A stretch of 64,000 nt of DNA from an uncultured bacterium (GCA_942636505.2 CALOGB020000175.1:1-64000); one strand, 5' to 3'; shown: positions 1 through 10,123, counted from the stretch's first letter. The notes: generated by a model from the sequence alone, not told the origin. Made by a program: numbers and translations.

Positions 1-1005
1 GCTGTTGCCGGTGATGGTGACCGCTTCACCATCCTTGCCGACCGTCTGGACATCGACCGCAACGACGGCGAGCATCCGGTCCGCCAGGGGCCCAGGCAGT
101 CCGTTGCCGGACGGGGCCTGCAAGGACTTGTCGACGCGGATACCGAACAGGAACCAGTCCTTGTTCGCCATATCCGTACCGACGAGGTTCTGCGAGATCT
201 GCCCGGTGAAGCTGTTCTCGTCGACGAAGTTGGAGACGGACTCGACGAACAACCGGTTCTGCGTGCGTACGAGATCCATCGCGGTGCGCTGATCGACCGC
301 GAATTGACCGGCGGACGTGCCGTTCAGGCTCATCGAGATGACGAAAGCCCCCTTGGTCACGGCATGGGTGATGGCCTGCGCGATCAGTGCGGGGTTCGGC
401 CCTTCGCTCTCGGGCACCGGCCCCGAGGTCGGGCTGACGTTCGACAGGTTTGGCCCTGAGATCTTGAGCGCGAGCAGCGTCGCGTCGGGTGCGACACCTT
501 GCATGCCGCGGCCGTCGCGCGCGGCAAGCGCGATCGCAGCCGTTTGCGTACCGTGGCCCTGAATGTCCTTCAGGTCGTAGCGGACGGTCTCGCTGGCGCA
601 GGTCGCGCAGCGGGCGATCTTCTGGTCGAAGCTTGTGCTGTCCGCGGAGATGCGCCCCGCGAACTCGGCCCCGCTGGTATCGATGCCGGTATCGATGACC
701 GCAATCGTCACCTCCTTACCGGTGATCCCCCGGTCATGGGCATAGGCCGCCTTCATGGCCGCGACGCTTGCCGAGGCCCTGTACTCGGCGCTGTCTGCGG
801 CGGTCGGCGTTGGCGTTGGAGTGGGCGCGAGGGAGGGAGTCGGCGCTGGGGCGGGCGTTGGCGTCGGTGTTCCAGGTGGCGGCGCGTTGCTGCCGGACGA
901 ATTGACGCCGCCGCCACCACCACAGGCGGCCAGCAACATCGGTGCCGTTACGACCGCGATCGTCTTGATGATGGTGAGCCGTTTGCTACGGCCATTGTCG
1001 CACAT
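1..1005 (-). CDS. Subtilisin-like (S8) serine protease lipoprotein, 3' part missing
   Basis: Reading leftwards from ATG at 1005, the frame stays open for 335 codons to the window edge, so the C-terminal part is missing. The N-terminus is a lipoprotein signal peptide with lipobox LLAAC near residue 28. A Gly run and a long Pro/Thr/Ala linker with repeated PTPTP units follow. The peptidase S8 domain then begins: the catalytic Asp lies in VIDTGID and the catalytic His in QGHGTQ. The catalytic Ser should lie beyond the edge. Many sphingomonad proteases of this build end in an autotransporter barrel, but that cannot be seen here. It is probably exported and lipid-anchored. The family is secure; the substrate is unknown. 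Confidence 0.9.
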   Translation of the reverse strand, partial: MCDNGRSKRLTIIKTIAVVTAPMLLAACGGGGGVNSSGSNAPPPGTPTPTPAPAPTPSLAPTPTPTPTAADSAEYRASASVAAMKAAYAHDRGITGKEVTIAVIDTGIDTSGAEFAGRISADSTSFDQKIARCATCASETVRYDLKDIQGHGTQTAAIALAARDGRGMQGVAPDATLLALKISGPNLSNVSPTSGPVPESEGPNPALIAQAITHAVTKGAFVISMSLNGTSAGQFAVDQRTAMDLVRTQNRLFVESVSNFVDENSFTGQISQNLVGTDMANKDWFLFGIRVDKSLQAPSGNGLPGPLADRMLAVVAVDVQTVGKDGEAVTITGNS

Positions 1006-1943
1006 ACCCACACCGAACCCCCGTTCGTATCGGTACCGGTCGGCTAACCCAGCCGGCGGCACCGCCCCAAAAAGTTACGAGGCGGTGCCGGCCCGTGAGC
1101 CGGAAGTTGATAACTCGCTATTGGACGAGCGCGAACGCCTTTAGGCCCGAAGAGCCCTGGACATACGCGTCCGCCTCCCGGCCAAAACTGGTTCGGGCCG
1201 GGCGTTCGGCTACCAATAGCGAGGTTATCACGCCTCGGTCCACCTGCTGGCGAACGCGATGAGTTTACGCTCAGGAGGACAACAATCTCAAGCACTCATC
1301 GTCCGGCCGGCGCTAACTTCTTCGATCGGGCATCGGCGGGTCTGGTTGCCTCGGCGATGCGACACTTGGGCGTGGTATGGGCCGACTAGGGATTGCTTTT
1401 CTGGAGAGGCGGCGGTGTAGAAAATTGATCGAGGGGAAAGGGCGACTTACTCGATAAGTGCGGCTGCCGCATGTGCGGTGACTGGATTAAAAAGCATGAA
1501 GCCGACTTGTGAACCGAGAAGCGACCCGATGGACTCGTTCAGAAAGATTCAGGCTGCGTCGGACTGGCTACCTTGCGCGCCGATGTGGGCCATTCGTCAG
1601 GGACACCGGCCATTTGCTCTGGAGCGTCCCGTTACCGACAATATAGATCATGTGGAATGCGAACGTAGTTAAAAATATGATAATAGACATTATTTTATAT
1701 TGCTCCGATCGTCTGACGTAAGCTGCCAGTCCCCCACAGACTGCCATTTTTCATCGCTTGGAAAGAACGAACATCCGCTTCATTGTGCAGATGCAGCATA
1801 AACGCGTTGACTGGGCTCGCCTTAATGGAGATGACGACGCTACCACGCGGTGGGGGCCACATAATGAAAGTAAGCGAAGGCTTAGGGATGCGACAGAGCG
1901 CGTCTCCGCTTTTCTTCCGTGATCGGGAATGGATCAGATCGCT
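1006..1943. other. Gene-poor spacer upstream of protease and ugd
   Basis: This 0.9-kb stretch between the divergent protease and ugd has no convincing gene. Short open frames at 1044-1295 (minus) and 1478-1672 (plus) show no recognisable domain or ribosome-binding site. It holds a hairpin upstream of the protease start (GGCACCGCC at 1058-1066 against GGCGGTGCC at 1081-1089) and the nested palindrome listed at 1105-1231. The DNA is less GC-rich towards 1640-1700 than the coding DNA around it. Promoters for both neighbours are expected here, but I cannot pick one with confidence. Confidence 0.5.
1105..1231. repeat. Nested imperfect palindrome
   Basis: Two pairs of inverted arms are nested around one centre. 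The outer arms are 1107-1124 and 1213-1230, sharing CTCGCTATTGG and its complement with one inserted base. The inner arms are 1132-1149 and 1192-1208, pairing CGAACGCC with GGCGTTCG and GGCCCGAA with TTCGGGCC. The whole could fold into a long cruciform. I see no second copy in this window. It is too long and loose for a plain terminator. Confidence 0.55.
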
Positions 1944-3110
1944 ATGAAGATCGCAGTCTTTGGCCTTGGTTATGTCGGCCTCTCCAATGCCGTTCTTCTT
2001 GCGCAGCACAACGAAGTTGTGGCTGTTGATATCACTGCTTCGCGCGTTGAGATGCTGAACGCGCGCAAGTCGCCGATCATCGACGCCGAACTGGAAGATT
2101 TTCTCGCCACCAGAACACTGAACCTCATCGCCATGGTAGATGCAGATTGTGCAGTTGCTGGAGCCAACTATGTGATCGTCGCCACGCCGACAAACTACGA
2201 TGCAAACACCAACAAGTTTGATACCTCCTCGGTGGAGGCCGTGATTCAAACGACTATCGCCTCAAACCCCCAAGCGACTATCGTAATCAAATCTACCGTC
2301 CCGGTCGGTTTTGTGAATGATGTACGAGCGCGTTTCGGCACCGACCAGGTCATCTTCAGTCCGGAATTCCTCCGTGAAGGCAGGGCGCTCTACGACAATC
2401 TGCACCCCTCCCGAATAATCGTGGGCGAGCGTTCAGAACGAGCACGCGTCTTTGCCAATCTGCTCTTGAATGGCGCGGAGAAGAAGGACGTTGAAACCCT
2501 TTTTACCGATGCCAACGAGGCGGAGGCGATCAAATTATTCGCCAACACTTATCTCGCGATGCGGGTCGCTTTTTTCAACGAACTCGACAGCTATGCGATC
2601 GCTGGAGCTATGGACACGCGCCAGATAATCAACGGCATCGGCCTCGATCCGCGCATTGGCGGGCATTACAACAACCCCAGCTTCGGCTATGGTGGCTACT
2701 GCTTGCCCAAGGATACGAAGCAATTGCTGGCGAACTATTCCGAGGTGCCGCAAAACCTGATTCGCGCAATTGTCGATGCGAATCGCACCCGCAAGGACTT
2801 TCTGGCCGATCAGGTAATCGCAAGGAATCCCAGCAAGGTTGGAGTTTTCCGTTTAGCAATGAAGGCCGACTCCGATAATTTTCGTGAGTCTTCGATTCAG
2901 GGTATTATGAAGCGAGTTAAGGCCAAGGGTATTGATGTCGTGATCTACGAGCCGGCAATGGAGGGTGATGAATTCTTCGGCTCTAGCGTAATTCGTGACC
3001 TTAACGCGTTTAAACAAACCTGTGACATTATAATAGCAAATCGTATGTCAGACGAGCTTGACGACGTAAGATCAAAAGTTTTTACGCGTGACTTGTTTGG
3101 CTCAGATTAA
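1944..3110 (+). CDS. ugd: UDP-glucose 6-dehydrogenase
   Basis: This enzyme oxidises UDP-glucose to UDP-glucuronate with two NAD+, supplying an acidic sugar for surface polysaccharide. The N-terminal Rossmann motif is GLGYVGLS. The central domain carries SPEFLREG, and the catalytic Cys is in [10 protein letters not shown] at about residue 253. The length of 388 aa matches the compact enterobacterial Ugd. I chose ATG 1944 because [12 protein letters not shown] aligns with the family N-terminus. An in-frame ATG at 1929 adds five residues. It leads the GDP-fucose genes, 36 bp before gmd, and its codon use is AT-richer towards the 3' end. Confidence 0.93.
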   Translation: MKIAVFGLGYVGLSNAVLLAQHNEVVAVDITASRVEMLNARKSPIIDAELEDFLATRTLNLIAMVDADCAVAGANYVIVATPTNYDANTNKFDTSSVEAVIQTTIASNPQATIVIKSTVPVGFVNDVRARFGTDQVIFSPEFLREGRALYDNLHPSRIIVGERSERARVFANLLLNGAEKKDVETLFTDANEAEAIKLFANTYLAMRVAFFNELDSYAIAGAMDTRQIINGIGLDPRIGGHYNNPSFGYGGYCLPKDTKQLLANYSEVPQNLIRAIVDANRTRKDFLADQVIARNPSKVGVFRLAMKADSDNFRESSIQGIMKRVKAKGIDVVIYEPAMEGDEFFGSSVIRDLNAFKQTCDIIIANRMSDELDDVRSKVFTRDLFGSD

Positions 3111-3146
3111 TATTTGCCGACGCAAAGCCAGACGAAGGGAAGAACG

Positions 3147-4274
3147 ATGAGCGAGAAGAAGGTAGCCCTTATCACGGGCGTTACGGGGCAAGACGGGTCG
3201 TATCTCGCTGAGTTTTTGCTCGAAAAGGGCTATGAGGTTCACGGCATCAAGCGCCGGGCATCACTGTTCAACACGCAGCGCATCGATCACATATACCAGG
3301 ATCCGCATGCGCCGCAGCCTAACCTCAAGCTGCATTACGGCGATCTGTCGGATACCTCGAACCTGACGCGCATCCTGAGCGAGGTGAAGCCCGACGAGGT
3401 CTACAATCTCGGTGCGCAGAGCCATGTCGCGGTCAGCTTCGAGGCGCCCGAATATACCGCCGACGTCGATGGCCTCGGCACGCTACGCCTTCTCGAGGCG
3501 ATCCGCTTCCTCGGGATGGAAAAGAAGACGCGCTTCTATCAGGCCTCAACGTCCGAGCTCTACGGCTTGGTCCAGGAAACCCCGCAGAAGGAGACGACGC
3601 CCTTCTATCCGCGCTCGCCCTATGCGGTCGCCAAGCTCTATGCGTACTGGATCACGGTCAATTACCGTGAGGCCTACGGCATGTATGCCTGCAACGGCGT
3701 CCTGTTCAACCACGAGAGCCCGCGTCGCGGCGAGACGTTCGTCACCCGTAAGATCACCCGCGGGCTCGCCAACATCGCCCAGGGCCTGGAGACGGGCCTG
3801 TTCATGGGCAATATCGACTCCCTGCGCGACTGGGGCCACGCCAAGGACTATGTCCGCATGCAGTGGATGATGCTGCAGCAGGACCAGGCGGAAGACTTCG
3901 TCATCGCCACTGGCGTGCAGTATTCGGTGCGTGAGTTCATCACGTGGTCGGCTGCTCACCTCGGCATCACGCTGCGGTTCGAAGGAGAAGGCGTCGACGA
4001 GGTCGGGATCGTCGACAAGGTCGAGGGTGACGATGCCCCGGCGGTCAAGGCCGGCGACATTCTCGTTCGTATTGACCCGCGCTATTTCCGTCCGGCTGAA
4101 GTTGAAACGCTGCTCGGCGATCCGACCCGAGCTAAGGATAGGCTTGGCTGGGTCCCTGAAATCACCGTGCAGGAGATGTGCAAGGAAATGGTCGCAGCCG
4201 ACCTTCATACCGCCAAGCGTCATGCCCTGCTCAAGGTGCATGGCTACGAGCTTCCGGTCTCGGTCGAAGGCTGA
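3147..4274 (+). CDS. gmd: GDP-mannose 4,6-dehydratase
   Basis: It converts GDP-D-mannose to GDP-4-keto-6-deoxymannose, the first step to GDP-L-fucose and related 6-deoxy sugars. It is an extended SDR enzyme: the NADP-binding motif [13 protein letters not shown] lies at the N-terminus, with the active-site Ser/Thr region ASTSELYG and [10 protein letters not shown] containing the Tyr-x3-Lys pair. The length of 375 aa is normal. ATG 3147 is preceded by GAAGGGAAG at ribosome-binding distance; a TTG frame extension to 3114 lacks support. The stop codon overlaps the fcl start (TGATG), so the two are translationally coupled. Confidence 0.96.
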   Translation: MSEKKVALITGVTGQDGSYLAEFLLEKGYEVHGIKRRASLFNTQRIDHIYQDPHAPQPNLKLHYGDLSDTSNLTRILSEVKPDEVYNLGAQSHVAVSFEAPEYTADVDGLGTLRLLEAIRFLGMEKKTRFYQASTSELYGLVQETPQKETTPFYPRSPYAVAKLYAYWITVNYREAYGMYACNGVLFNHESPRRGETFVTRKITRGLANIAQGLETGLFMGNIDSLRDWGHAKDYVRMQWMMLQQDQAEDFVIATGVQYSVREFITWSAAHLGITLRFEGEGVDEVGIVDKVEGDDAPAVKAGDILVRIDPRYFRPAEVETLLGDPTRAKDRLGWVPEITVQEMCKEMVAADLHTAKRHALLKVHGYELPVSVEG

Positions 4275-5251
4275 TGGAGCAGCATCCGATGCGCATTTAT
4301 GTGGCCGGCCATCGCGGCATGGTCGGCGGGGCGATCTCGCGCAAACTGCGGGAAAGGGGCGTTGAGGTGATCACGCGCACCCATGCCGAACTCGACCTGA
4401 CCGATCAGGCCGCGGTGCGTGGCTTTTTTACCAGTGAGAAGCTTGATGGCGTCGTGCTAGCGGCGGCCAAGGTTGGCGGCATTTATGCGAACAACACCTA
4501 TCCCGCCGACTTCATCTATGAGAACCTCATGATCGAGGCGAACGTAGTTCATCAGGCTTATGCCGCAGGGGTGCAGCGCCTGCTGTTTCTCGGCTCCTCG
4601 TGCATTTACCCGCGCGCGGTAGAGCAACCGATGCGCGAAGATGCGCTCCTTACTGGTGTTCTCGAGCAAACCAATGAGCCCTACGCGGTCGCCAAGATCG
4701 CGGGTATCAAGCTGTGCGAGAGCTACAACCGTCAATATGGCACCGACTATCGCAGCGTGATGCCGACGAACCTCTATGGCCCAGGGGATAATTTCCACCC
4801 GCAGAACAGTCATGTCATGCCGGCTCTGATCCGCCGCTTCCACGAAGCTGCAGCCAGCGGTGCCGACGAGGTCGTAATCTGGGGCACGGGAACACCGCGC
4901 CGCGAATTCCTCCACGTCGAGGACATGGCGGAGGCCTCGCTGTTCGTGTTTAACCTGGACAAGGACACGTACGAAGCAACCACCCAGCCGATGCTAAGCC
5001 ACATCAATGTCGGTTTCGGCGAGGACGTTACTATAGCGCAACTGGCTGGAATCATCGCTGAGGTAACGGGCTTTCAAGGGAGAATTGCGTTCGACGCTTC
5101 CAAACCCGATGGCACGATGCGCAAATTAATGGACTCAAGCCGTCTGAACAGCATGGGCTGGAAAGCGCACATCGCCCTAGTTGATGGTGTTCAAAAAACC
5201 TACGAGTGGTTCATCGAGCATGCCGCTATCGTTCCTGAGACGACCGCTTGA
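4274..5251 (+). CDS. fcl: GDP-L-fucose synthase
   Basis: This bifunctional 3,5-epimerase/4-reductase turns the Gmd product into GDP-L-fucose. It is an SDR protein of 325 aa. The nucleotide-binding motif AGHRGMVG is near the N-terminus, the catalytic Ser lies in LGSSCIYP, and the Tyr-Lys pair in [13 protein letters not shown] 4274 overlaps the gmd stop codon; a second in-frame ATG at 4289 is closer to the usual start [10 protein letters not shown]. Its activated fucose is the likely substrate for the glycosyltransferases downstream. A strong hairpin follows the stop. Confidence 0.95.
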   Translation: MEQHPMRIYVAGHRGMVGGAISRKLRERGVEVITRTHAELDLTDQAAVRGFFTSEKLDGVVLAAAKVGGIYANNTYPADFIYENLMIEANVVHQAYAAGVQRLLFLGSSCIYPRAVEQPMREDALLTGVLEQTNEPYAVAKIAGIKLCESYNRQYGTDYRSVMPTNLYGPGDNFHPQNSHVMPALIRRFHEAAASGADEVVIWGTGTPRREFLHVEDMAEASLFVFNLDKDTYEATTQPMLSHINVGFGEDVTIAQLAGIIAEVTGFQGRIAFDASKPDGTMRKLMDSSRLNSMGWKAHIALVDGVQKTYEWFIEHAAIVPETTA

Positions 5252-5301
5252 AAATATCGTCCGAACTGCACGAACAAACTTGAGCTACCTTTCTTGCTTG
5301 T

Positions 5302-5330
5302 TGATCGGCCTGCACCAACAAGGCCGATCA
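5302..5330 (+). terminator. Hairpin terminator after fcl
   Basis: TGATCGGCCT (5302-5311) and AGGCCGATCA (5321-5330) form a perfect 10-bp stem with a 9-nt loop, about 50 bp after the fcl stop. The following T-run is weak (AAACTTTCT), so efficiency is uncertain. It lies at the start of the 313-bp spacer that separates the ugd-gmd-fcl block from the next glycosyltransferase gene; the rest of that spacer holds no gene. Confidence 0.6.
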
Positions 5331-5494
5331 GAAACTTTCTGAAGTAAGGTGTCCGTAGTAGTTACTTTGACAGCGTAAAGTATGCGGTATCACATGCCCA
5401 GCGAGCAAAAACGCCATGCTATAGCTTTACACGCGCCGGTCGGGACCGATACGTCAACGGTGTAGTAAGGGACTTAAATCCGGCCACTAAATTA

Positions 5495-5523
5495 TTGACT
5501 TGTCATCTCTGAAACGATTTTAA
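5495..5523 (+). promoter_or_regulatory. Candidate sigma70-type promoter for wcaI-like gene
   Basis: TTGACT (5495-5500) and TTTTAA (5518-5523) are spaced by 17 bp and lie about 40 bp before the GTG start at 5565. The surrounding DNA is clearly AT-richer than the flanking genes. This is a pattern match only. Confidence 0.35.
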
Positions 5524-5564
5524 AAGAACTTGTTTTGGCATAATGCTTTCGGGGAACTTAATAC

Positions 5565-6794
5565 GTGATTATCCTAATACTGGGCCTTAATCATGCTCCC
5601 GAACCAGTCGGCATAGGACCGTATACGGCGGAGATGGCGCGTTCGCTCGTTCGCGCAGGCCACGAGGTGACCGTAGTCTGCGGCAAGCCCTATTATCCTT
5701 TCTGGAAGGTTGACGCCGCCTATGCAGGAGGCGGCGTTCGTACTTCAATCGAAGATGGTGTACGGATCGTGAGGCTGCCGATCTACGTGCCCGCAAATCC
5801 GAGCGGCCAACAGCGCTTGCTCCATCATTCAAGTTTTGCCGTACGCGCTCAACCCGCGATGATTGCCGAAGCGCGGCGCCGCCGCCCAGACATCATCATC
5901 GGCGTTGCGCCATCGCTCATTTCTATGACGGCCGCGCGCGTCACCGCAAAGCTGTTCAAGGCCAAGCTCTGGCTACATGTCCAAGATTTCGAAGTAGAGG
6001 CCGCGTTCGCTACGGGCTTACTGAACCCTGCGGGCCTGGTGGGACGTGCGGCGCGTCGCTTTGAGAGGTACAGCTTGTCGGCTGACCGGATCAGCACCAT
6101 CTCGCCGCAGATGTGCGCAAAGCTGGTCGAACGGGGCATCGAAGCAGATCGGGTTGTTGAATTCCGGAACTGGGCAGACATCGATCATATCCGTCCGCTC
6201 GACACACCGTCTTCCTTGCGTGAAGAGTGGGGGATCGAGCAAAGTCATGTGGCGCTCTACTCAGGCAATATGGCGAACAAACAAGGCATCGAGATCATAG
6301 TCGAGGCAGCCCGCCTGCTCACTTCACGTTCGGATCTGCTCTTTGCCATCTGCGGTAGCGGTCCACACCGGGATCGTCTCGTTGCGGCAGCCGCCGGGCT
6401 GGCGAATGTCAGGTTCTTCGATCTTCAACCGGTCGCTCGACTATCCGGTCTGCTCGGCATCGCTACGGTCCATATGCTGCCGCAGATCGCTGGTGCTGCC
6501 GATCTAGTACTGCCATCAAAGCTAACTAATATTCTGGCTTCCGGCCGCCCGGTAGTGGCGACCGCGGAAATCGGCACGGGGCTCGCCCAGGAAGTGGAAG
6601 GATGCGGCGTGGTCACCGCGCCTGGTGACGCGGCGGCATTCGCGCAGGCTATTATCGACTTAATCGATGATCCCGAGCGTTGCGCAACGCTGGGTCGTGC
6701 CGCACGGACGCGCGCCGAAGATCGATGGAGCCAAGATCGCATCCTCGAACGTTTCGAAGGGCAGTTGCGCAGCCTTGGCGAAGAAGACAACTAG
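5565..6794 (+). CDS. WcaI-like family 4 glycosyltransferase
   Basis: This GT4 (GT-B fold) enzyme resembles colanic-acid fucosyltransferase WcaI along its length. Shared features are the N-terminal HAPEPVGIGPYTAEM block, KPYYPFWKVD, the IGVAPSL and HVQDFEVEAA blocks, LYSGNMANKQG, and the C-terminal AADLVLPSKLTNILASG nucleotide-sugar region. The length of 409 aa matches. Translation starts at GTG 5565 (MIILILGLNHAPEP). Standing just after the GDP-fucose genes, it probably adds fucose or a related sugar to a lipid-linked repeat unit at the cytoplasmic face of the inner membrane. Donor and acceptor are inferred. Confidence 0.85.
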   Translation: MIILILGLNHAPEPVGIGPYTAEMARSLVRAGHEVTVVCGKPYYPFWKVDAAYAGGGVRTSIEDGVRIVRLPIYVPANPSGQQRLLHHSSFAVRAQPAMIAEARRRRPDIIIGVAPSLISMTAARVTAKLFKAKLWLHVQDFEVEAAFATGLLNPAGLVGRAARRFERYSLSADRISTISPQMCAKLVERGIEADRVVEFRNWADIDHIRPLDTPSSLREEWGIEQSHVALYSGNMANKQGIEIIVEAARLLTSRSDLLFAICGSGPHRDRLVAAAAGLANVRFFDLQPVARLSGLLGIATVHMLPQIAGAADLVLPSKLTNILASGRPVVATAEIGTGLAQEVEGCGVVTAPGDAAAFAQAIIDLIDDPERCATLGRAARTRAEDRWSQDRILERFEGQLRSLGEEDN

Positions 6795-7154
6795 CCCAGG
6801 AAAAGCGAGCGCGCTTATATCCGACGTTCTTGCTGAACATCGGTTGACGGTTCGGGTGGACCTTCGCTTTTGGCGAGGCGACGCACGCGCTTTCCGGCCT
6901 GCGATCGACTATGTCGCCCAACTGGACAAGATGGTCCGACTGCACGGTCTGCAGCGCGGCGATCCGATCCAGCAGAACGCATGGCAGATCGACGCGGTCA
7001 TAAACCTTAGCAATCGAGTAGGATTGTTTACCGGTGATGGTGACCGAGGGCCCTTTGCAAGACTGCTCAGGACATTTGGAAGGTTAAGGACGCTAGCTCC
7101 CGTCGCGGATCGGAGCTGTTGACAGATGGATCACTATACCGGGATCGACGCAAG
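6795..7154. other. 360-bp spacer with an unexplained open frame
   Basis: The spacer lies between the convergent wcaI-like gene and the acyltransferase. A plus-strand frame that begins inside the wcaI-like gene stays open to 7122. Its tail reads INLSNRVGLFTGDGDRGPF, which loosely recalls the GDGD segment of NYN/LabA-type nuclease folds. It has no plausible start or ribosome-binding site of its own, so it may be a decayed gene end or chance. No clear terminator is visible. Confidence 0.3.
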
Positions 7155-9134
7155 TCAGAACAGGGGCTGTTCGGCCGTGCTTCTGCCGCCTGCTACGACC
7201 GGTGCGAACAGCGGTACGAGCCGCTTGTTTCCATATTCGCTGAGGTGATGCGCGTCGCGAACGATCGCGCGGTGGCCACTCGACCCTTGGCACACCCCGC
7301 CCGGGCACAAAAAGGGGGCGGGATCGAGCAGCTTCACGCCGCAGGAGCGCGCAGCTTCTTCGAAGTAGGGCATTAGCGTTCGGTTGCGTGCCGTGACGTC
7401 TGCCAGTGGCATCGTGATTTCCTGAGCATGAGGATCGGCGACCAGCGCGCTTTGCAGCGTTGTGCCGACCTGGATCGGGAAAGTCGGGGTTGGCAGCAAC
7501 ATGTAGGTGATGCCACCCTTGGCAAGCGCGCAGCCGGTCCGGACGATCTGGCGGCCAAGACCGTGTGCATCGGCTGGTCTGGCATCCCCGTCGAACTGCA
7601 TCGTAGGCGTTTCGGCATAGGCGTCCCACGCGGCGATCAGTACGACTGGGGTGGTGCGCGGACGAGTAAGCGGCATCAAGTAGCGCGTGACAAATGCCGC
7701 GCAACGACTGTCAGGATCGGTCGAGCGGCCGCCCAGCAACGGCGCGCAAGAGGCGTAGGCGTTGAACCCGACCCCGCCCCGCGCGCCGACCGGAAGGCTG
7801 GCGACCACCGCGCTCACGGTCGCATCCGCATGGCTGTCACCTATCACGGTTACTAGCGCGCGATCCTTGCGCGGACCGACAATGCATGGGGCTGGGACCG
7901 CCGCGACGATCGAGAAGCAGCCCCTGGAAAAGGGCGAACCTGGCATTAGGTCCTGCTGCAGGGCCTGCACCTCCGGTGAGAAACGCTGCGGAAAGCCGCG
8001 CGCCTTCCAAACGCCAACACTCGCCCCGGCGATGACGAGCACCATGATGGCGAAGGCGAGGTGCGGCCGCACGCGGTCCTGCAACGGGGCGGTGTGGATG
8101 TAGGGCGCCGCCTTCATCCGGGCGCCGCCGCCTTCGACGAAGCGGTAGGACAAATGGCCGAGCACGAACGACGCGCCGAACGCTGCCACCATCCATCGCC
8201 AATCGCCGGCATGGCCGCTGCGCCGCAAGATTACAGCAAGAGGCCAATGCCAGAGATAGATCGAATAAGAATTGAGCCCCACCCAGGTCGCGACGGGGTT
8301 ACCGGTGATTCGGCTGTCACGCCGTGCCGCCAGGATGACCAGCGCGGTGCCGAGCACGGGAGCGATCGTCCAAATGTTGGGCCAACCGGCTTCCGTGACG
8401 AACAGCAGCGCCGCAGCGATCAGCGCGAGGCCAGCCGCTTGCGCAGCACGCATCATGCGGGGCGGCATTGCGGGCGCGAGATAGACGAGGCCGCCAACCA
8501 GCATTTCCCATGCGCGCGGCGGCAGGAGGAAGAAGCCAGAGCGCGGCGAACTCTGGCTGAGCCACAGCATCAGCGCGAGGCTGGCGGCACCGGTGAGCGC
8601 CAGCCCGAGCCACAGCCGGTGGCGAGGTAGTATGCGCACGAAAGCCAACAGGACGAACGGATAGAGCAGATAGAATTGCCATTCGACGGACAGCGACCAG
8701 GTGTGGAGCAGCCACTTACCCTCCGCCGTAGGGTCGAAATACCCTCCCTCGCGCCAGTAGACCATGTTGGACAGGAACAGGACGCTGGCGGCGGCATGCT
8801 TGGCATAAACAAAATAGTCGGCCGGCATCAGGAACAGTGCGCCGAGCAGCAGTCCGGCGCCGAGCAGCACGGCAAGCGCGGGGATGATGCGCCGCGCCCG
8901 GTCAAGGAAGAAGCCGAACGGCGAGAAGCTGCCGCGTTCGAGCCGGCTGAGCACGATGCCGGTCATCAAGAAGCCGGAGATGACGAAGAAGATGTCTACC
9001 CCGATGAAGCCACCGCGCAGACCCGGCATCCCGAAATGGAAGGCTAGAACCGCAAGCACCGCAATTGAGCGCAATCCGTTGATATCGGCGCGGAAGCCCC
9101 CCGGCCTCGTCAGGCGTGCATCGGCGTTCGTCAT
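7155..9134 (-). CDS. OafA/YrhL-type acyltransferase 3 with C-terminal SGNH domain
   Basis: This 659-aa inner-membrane protein probably O-acylates a polysaccharide. Residues 10-360 form the acyltransferase-3 domain with about ten membrane segments: RADINGLRSIAVLAVLAFH holds the conserved Arg and His, and FFVISGFLMT follows. After residue 390 a periplasmic SGNH domain carries GDSHAD near residue 440 and a final DAHHLSEYG with the Asp-x2-His pair. This two-domain build is that of OafA and relatives, where the membrane part passes acyl groups to the SGNH part. Its ATG overlaps the stop of the upstream SGNH hydrolase (ATGA), so the two form an operon. Confidence 0.92.
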   Translation of the reverse strand: MTNADARLTRPGGFRADINGLRSIAVLAVLAFHFGMPGLRGGFIGVDIFFVISGFLMTGIVLSRLERGSFSPFGFFLDRARRIIPALAVLLGAGLLLGALFLMPADYFVYAKHAAASVLFLSNMVYWREGGYFDPTAEGKWLLHTWSLSVEWQFYLLYPFVLLAFVRILPRHRLWLGLALTGAASLALMLWLSQSSPRSGFFLLPPRAWEMLVGGLVYLAPAMPPRMMRAAQAAGLALIAAALLFVTEAGWPNIWTIAPVLGTALVILAARRDSRITGNPVATWVGLNSYSIYLWHWPLAVILRRSGHAGDWRWMVAAFGASFVLGHLSYRFVEGGGARMKAAPYIHTAPLQDRVRPHLAFAIMVLVIAGASVGVWKARGFPQRFSPEVQALQQDLMPGSPFSRGCFSIVAAVPAPCIVGPRKDRALVTVIGDSHADATVSAVVASLPVGARGGVGFNAYASCAPLLGGRSTDPDSRCAAFVTRYLMPLTRPRTTPVVLIAAWDAYAETPTMQFDGDARPADAHGLGRQIVRTGCALAKGGITYMLLPTPTFPIQVGTTLQSALVADPHAQEITMPLADVTARNRTLMPYFEEAARSCGVKLLDPAPFLCPGGVCQGSSGHRAIVRDAHHLSEYGNKRLVPLFAPVVAGGRSTAEQPLF

Positions 9135-10123
9135 AGTTTATTCCCCTGGAACCAGCCCTTGCGCCGAATATACGCAGTAACGGCGTCGGCCCAGACGTGG
9201 GCACCAGCCGGGTTGTAGTGGATTAGGTCCGCGCGCAGCGAGCGGGGCGGCATGTCACGCGCCATGTCCGCTTGATCGTCGGCACGGCGCGGATCGCCCC
9301 CGCGGTTGTAGGCGATGCGGATATCTAAGAAGAGATCGGGGTAGCGTTGGGCTAGCCGGTGGTTGAGCGCGACGATCCGTTCATATCCAGGCGTGCCGCG
9401 CGCTTCCGCGGGGTCCGCCGCGTTCGGGATGCCGAGTAGGACGATATGGTCCGCACGCGACCGTGCCAGCGCAACGATTGCATCGACCAGCGCCATGAAC
9501 CGATCCGGATCGGCAGTGCCGCCGTTCCGTCCGACGCACAGCAGCAGCAGATCGTAGGGCCTGCTGTCCGCCCCCACCTCAATCCGCGTGCCGTTCGGTA
9601 CGGTGCGAGGTAGTTTCTGACCCGCATCGGGAACGAAGCTGGTTCGGTTGGCTCCGGCAGCATCGACTGTGCGGAGCAACGTGCCCGAAACGCCGGCGAT
9701 GAGTGCCTTCATCGTACGCGTGTCCTTGTTCGAACTGCCCAGCAGTTCAGGCGCGATCGTAGTGAGCACGTTGGTTCCCGGCACGAGCCGCCCTCCGGCC
9801 ACGACGACCGTGACGGTTGCGGCACCGTAGCGCGCGGCAATCTGCAACGTCGTCTGCCCGCCAAGCCCGGCATCAACCACCGTCGCGCCGAACCGTGCGG
9901 CAACCGTATCTGCATAGCCGCCAGCGGTCAGGCTGTCGCCGAGTGCCATGAACCGTAGCGGCGGGGCGGCGGACGGCGTGGTCGCAGCCGTTGCGGCCCA
10001 TACTATCGCCAACAGGAGACAAGAACGACTCCGCCCGCCGTCGAGAACGCGCCGTCGCGCGCAATCGTGCGTGCCCGTTCCGTCGGCCAACCGCCCGTCC
10101 CCCATTCTAGAGTCCGACCGCAT
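9131..10123 (-). CDS. Secreted SGNH/GDSL-type hydrolase
   Basis: This is an SGNH-fold esterase-like protein of about 330 aa. The hydrophobic stretch LLLAIVWAATAATTPSAAP looks like a signal peptide. It is followed by block I ALGDSLTAG (nucleophile Ser), a block II Gly in GLGGQTT, block III VGRNGGT and block V DLIHYNPAG with the Asp-x2-His pair. I placed the start at ATG 10123; the frame is open further upstream but would run into the divergent flippase gene. It ends in a 4-bp overlap with the acyltransferase. Together they suggest addition or removal of O-acetyl groups on the exported polysaccharide. Confidence 0.8.
   Translation of the reverse strand: MRSDSRMGDGRLADGTGTHDCARRRVLDGGRSRSCLLLAIVWAATAATTPSAAPPLRFMALGDSLTAGGYADTVAARFGATVVDAGLGGQTTLQIAARYGAATVTVVVAGGRLVPGTNVLTTIAPELLGSSNKDTRTMKALIAGVSGTLLRTVDAAGANRTSFVPDAGQKLPRTVPNGTRIEVGADSRPYDLLLLCVGRNGGTADPDRFMALVDAIVALARSRADHIVLLGIPNAADPAEARGTPGYERIVALNHRLAQRYPDLFLDIRIAYNRGGDPRRADDQADMARDMPPRSLRADLIHYNPAGAHVWADAVTAYIRRKGWFQGNKL

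Noticed and set aside
1105..1231. Integron attC site
   Set aside because: The arms do not show the RYYYAAC and GTTRRRY core sites, and there is no integrase nearby.
1044..1295. Minus-strand frame of 83 codons upstream of the subtilase
   Set aside because: It lies across the nested palindrome, is Pro/Gly/Arg-rich, and has no ribosome-binding site or domain.
1478..1672. Plus-strand frame of 64 codons before ugd
   Set aside because: No domain, no ribosome-binding site and ordinary spacer composition; not supportable as a gene.
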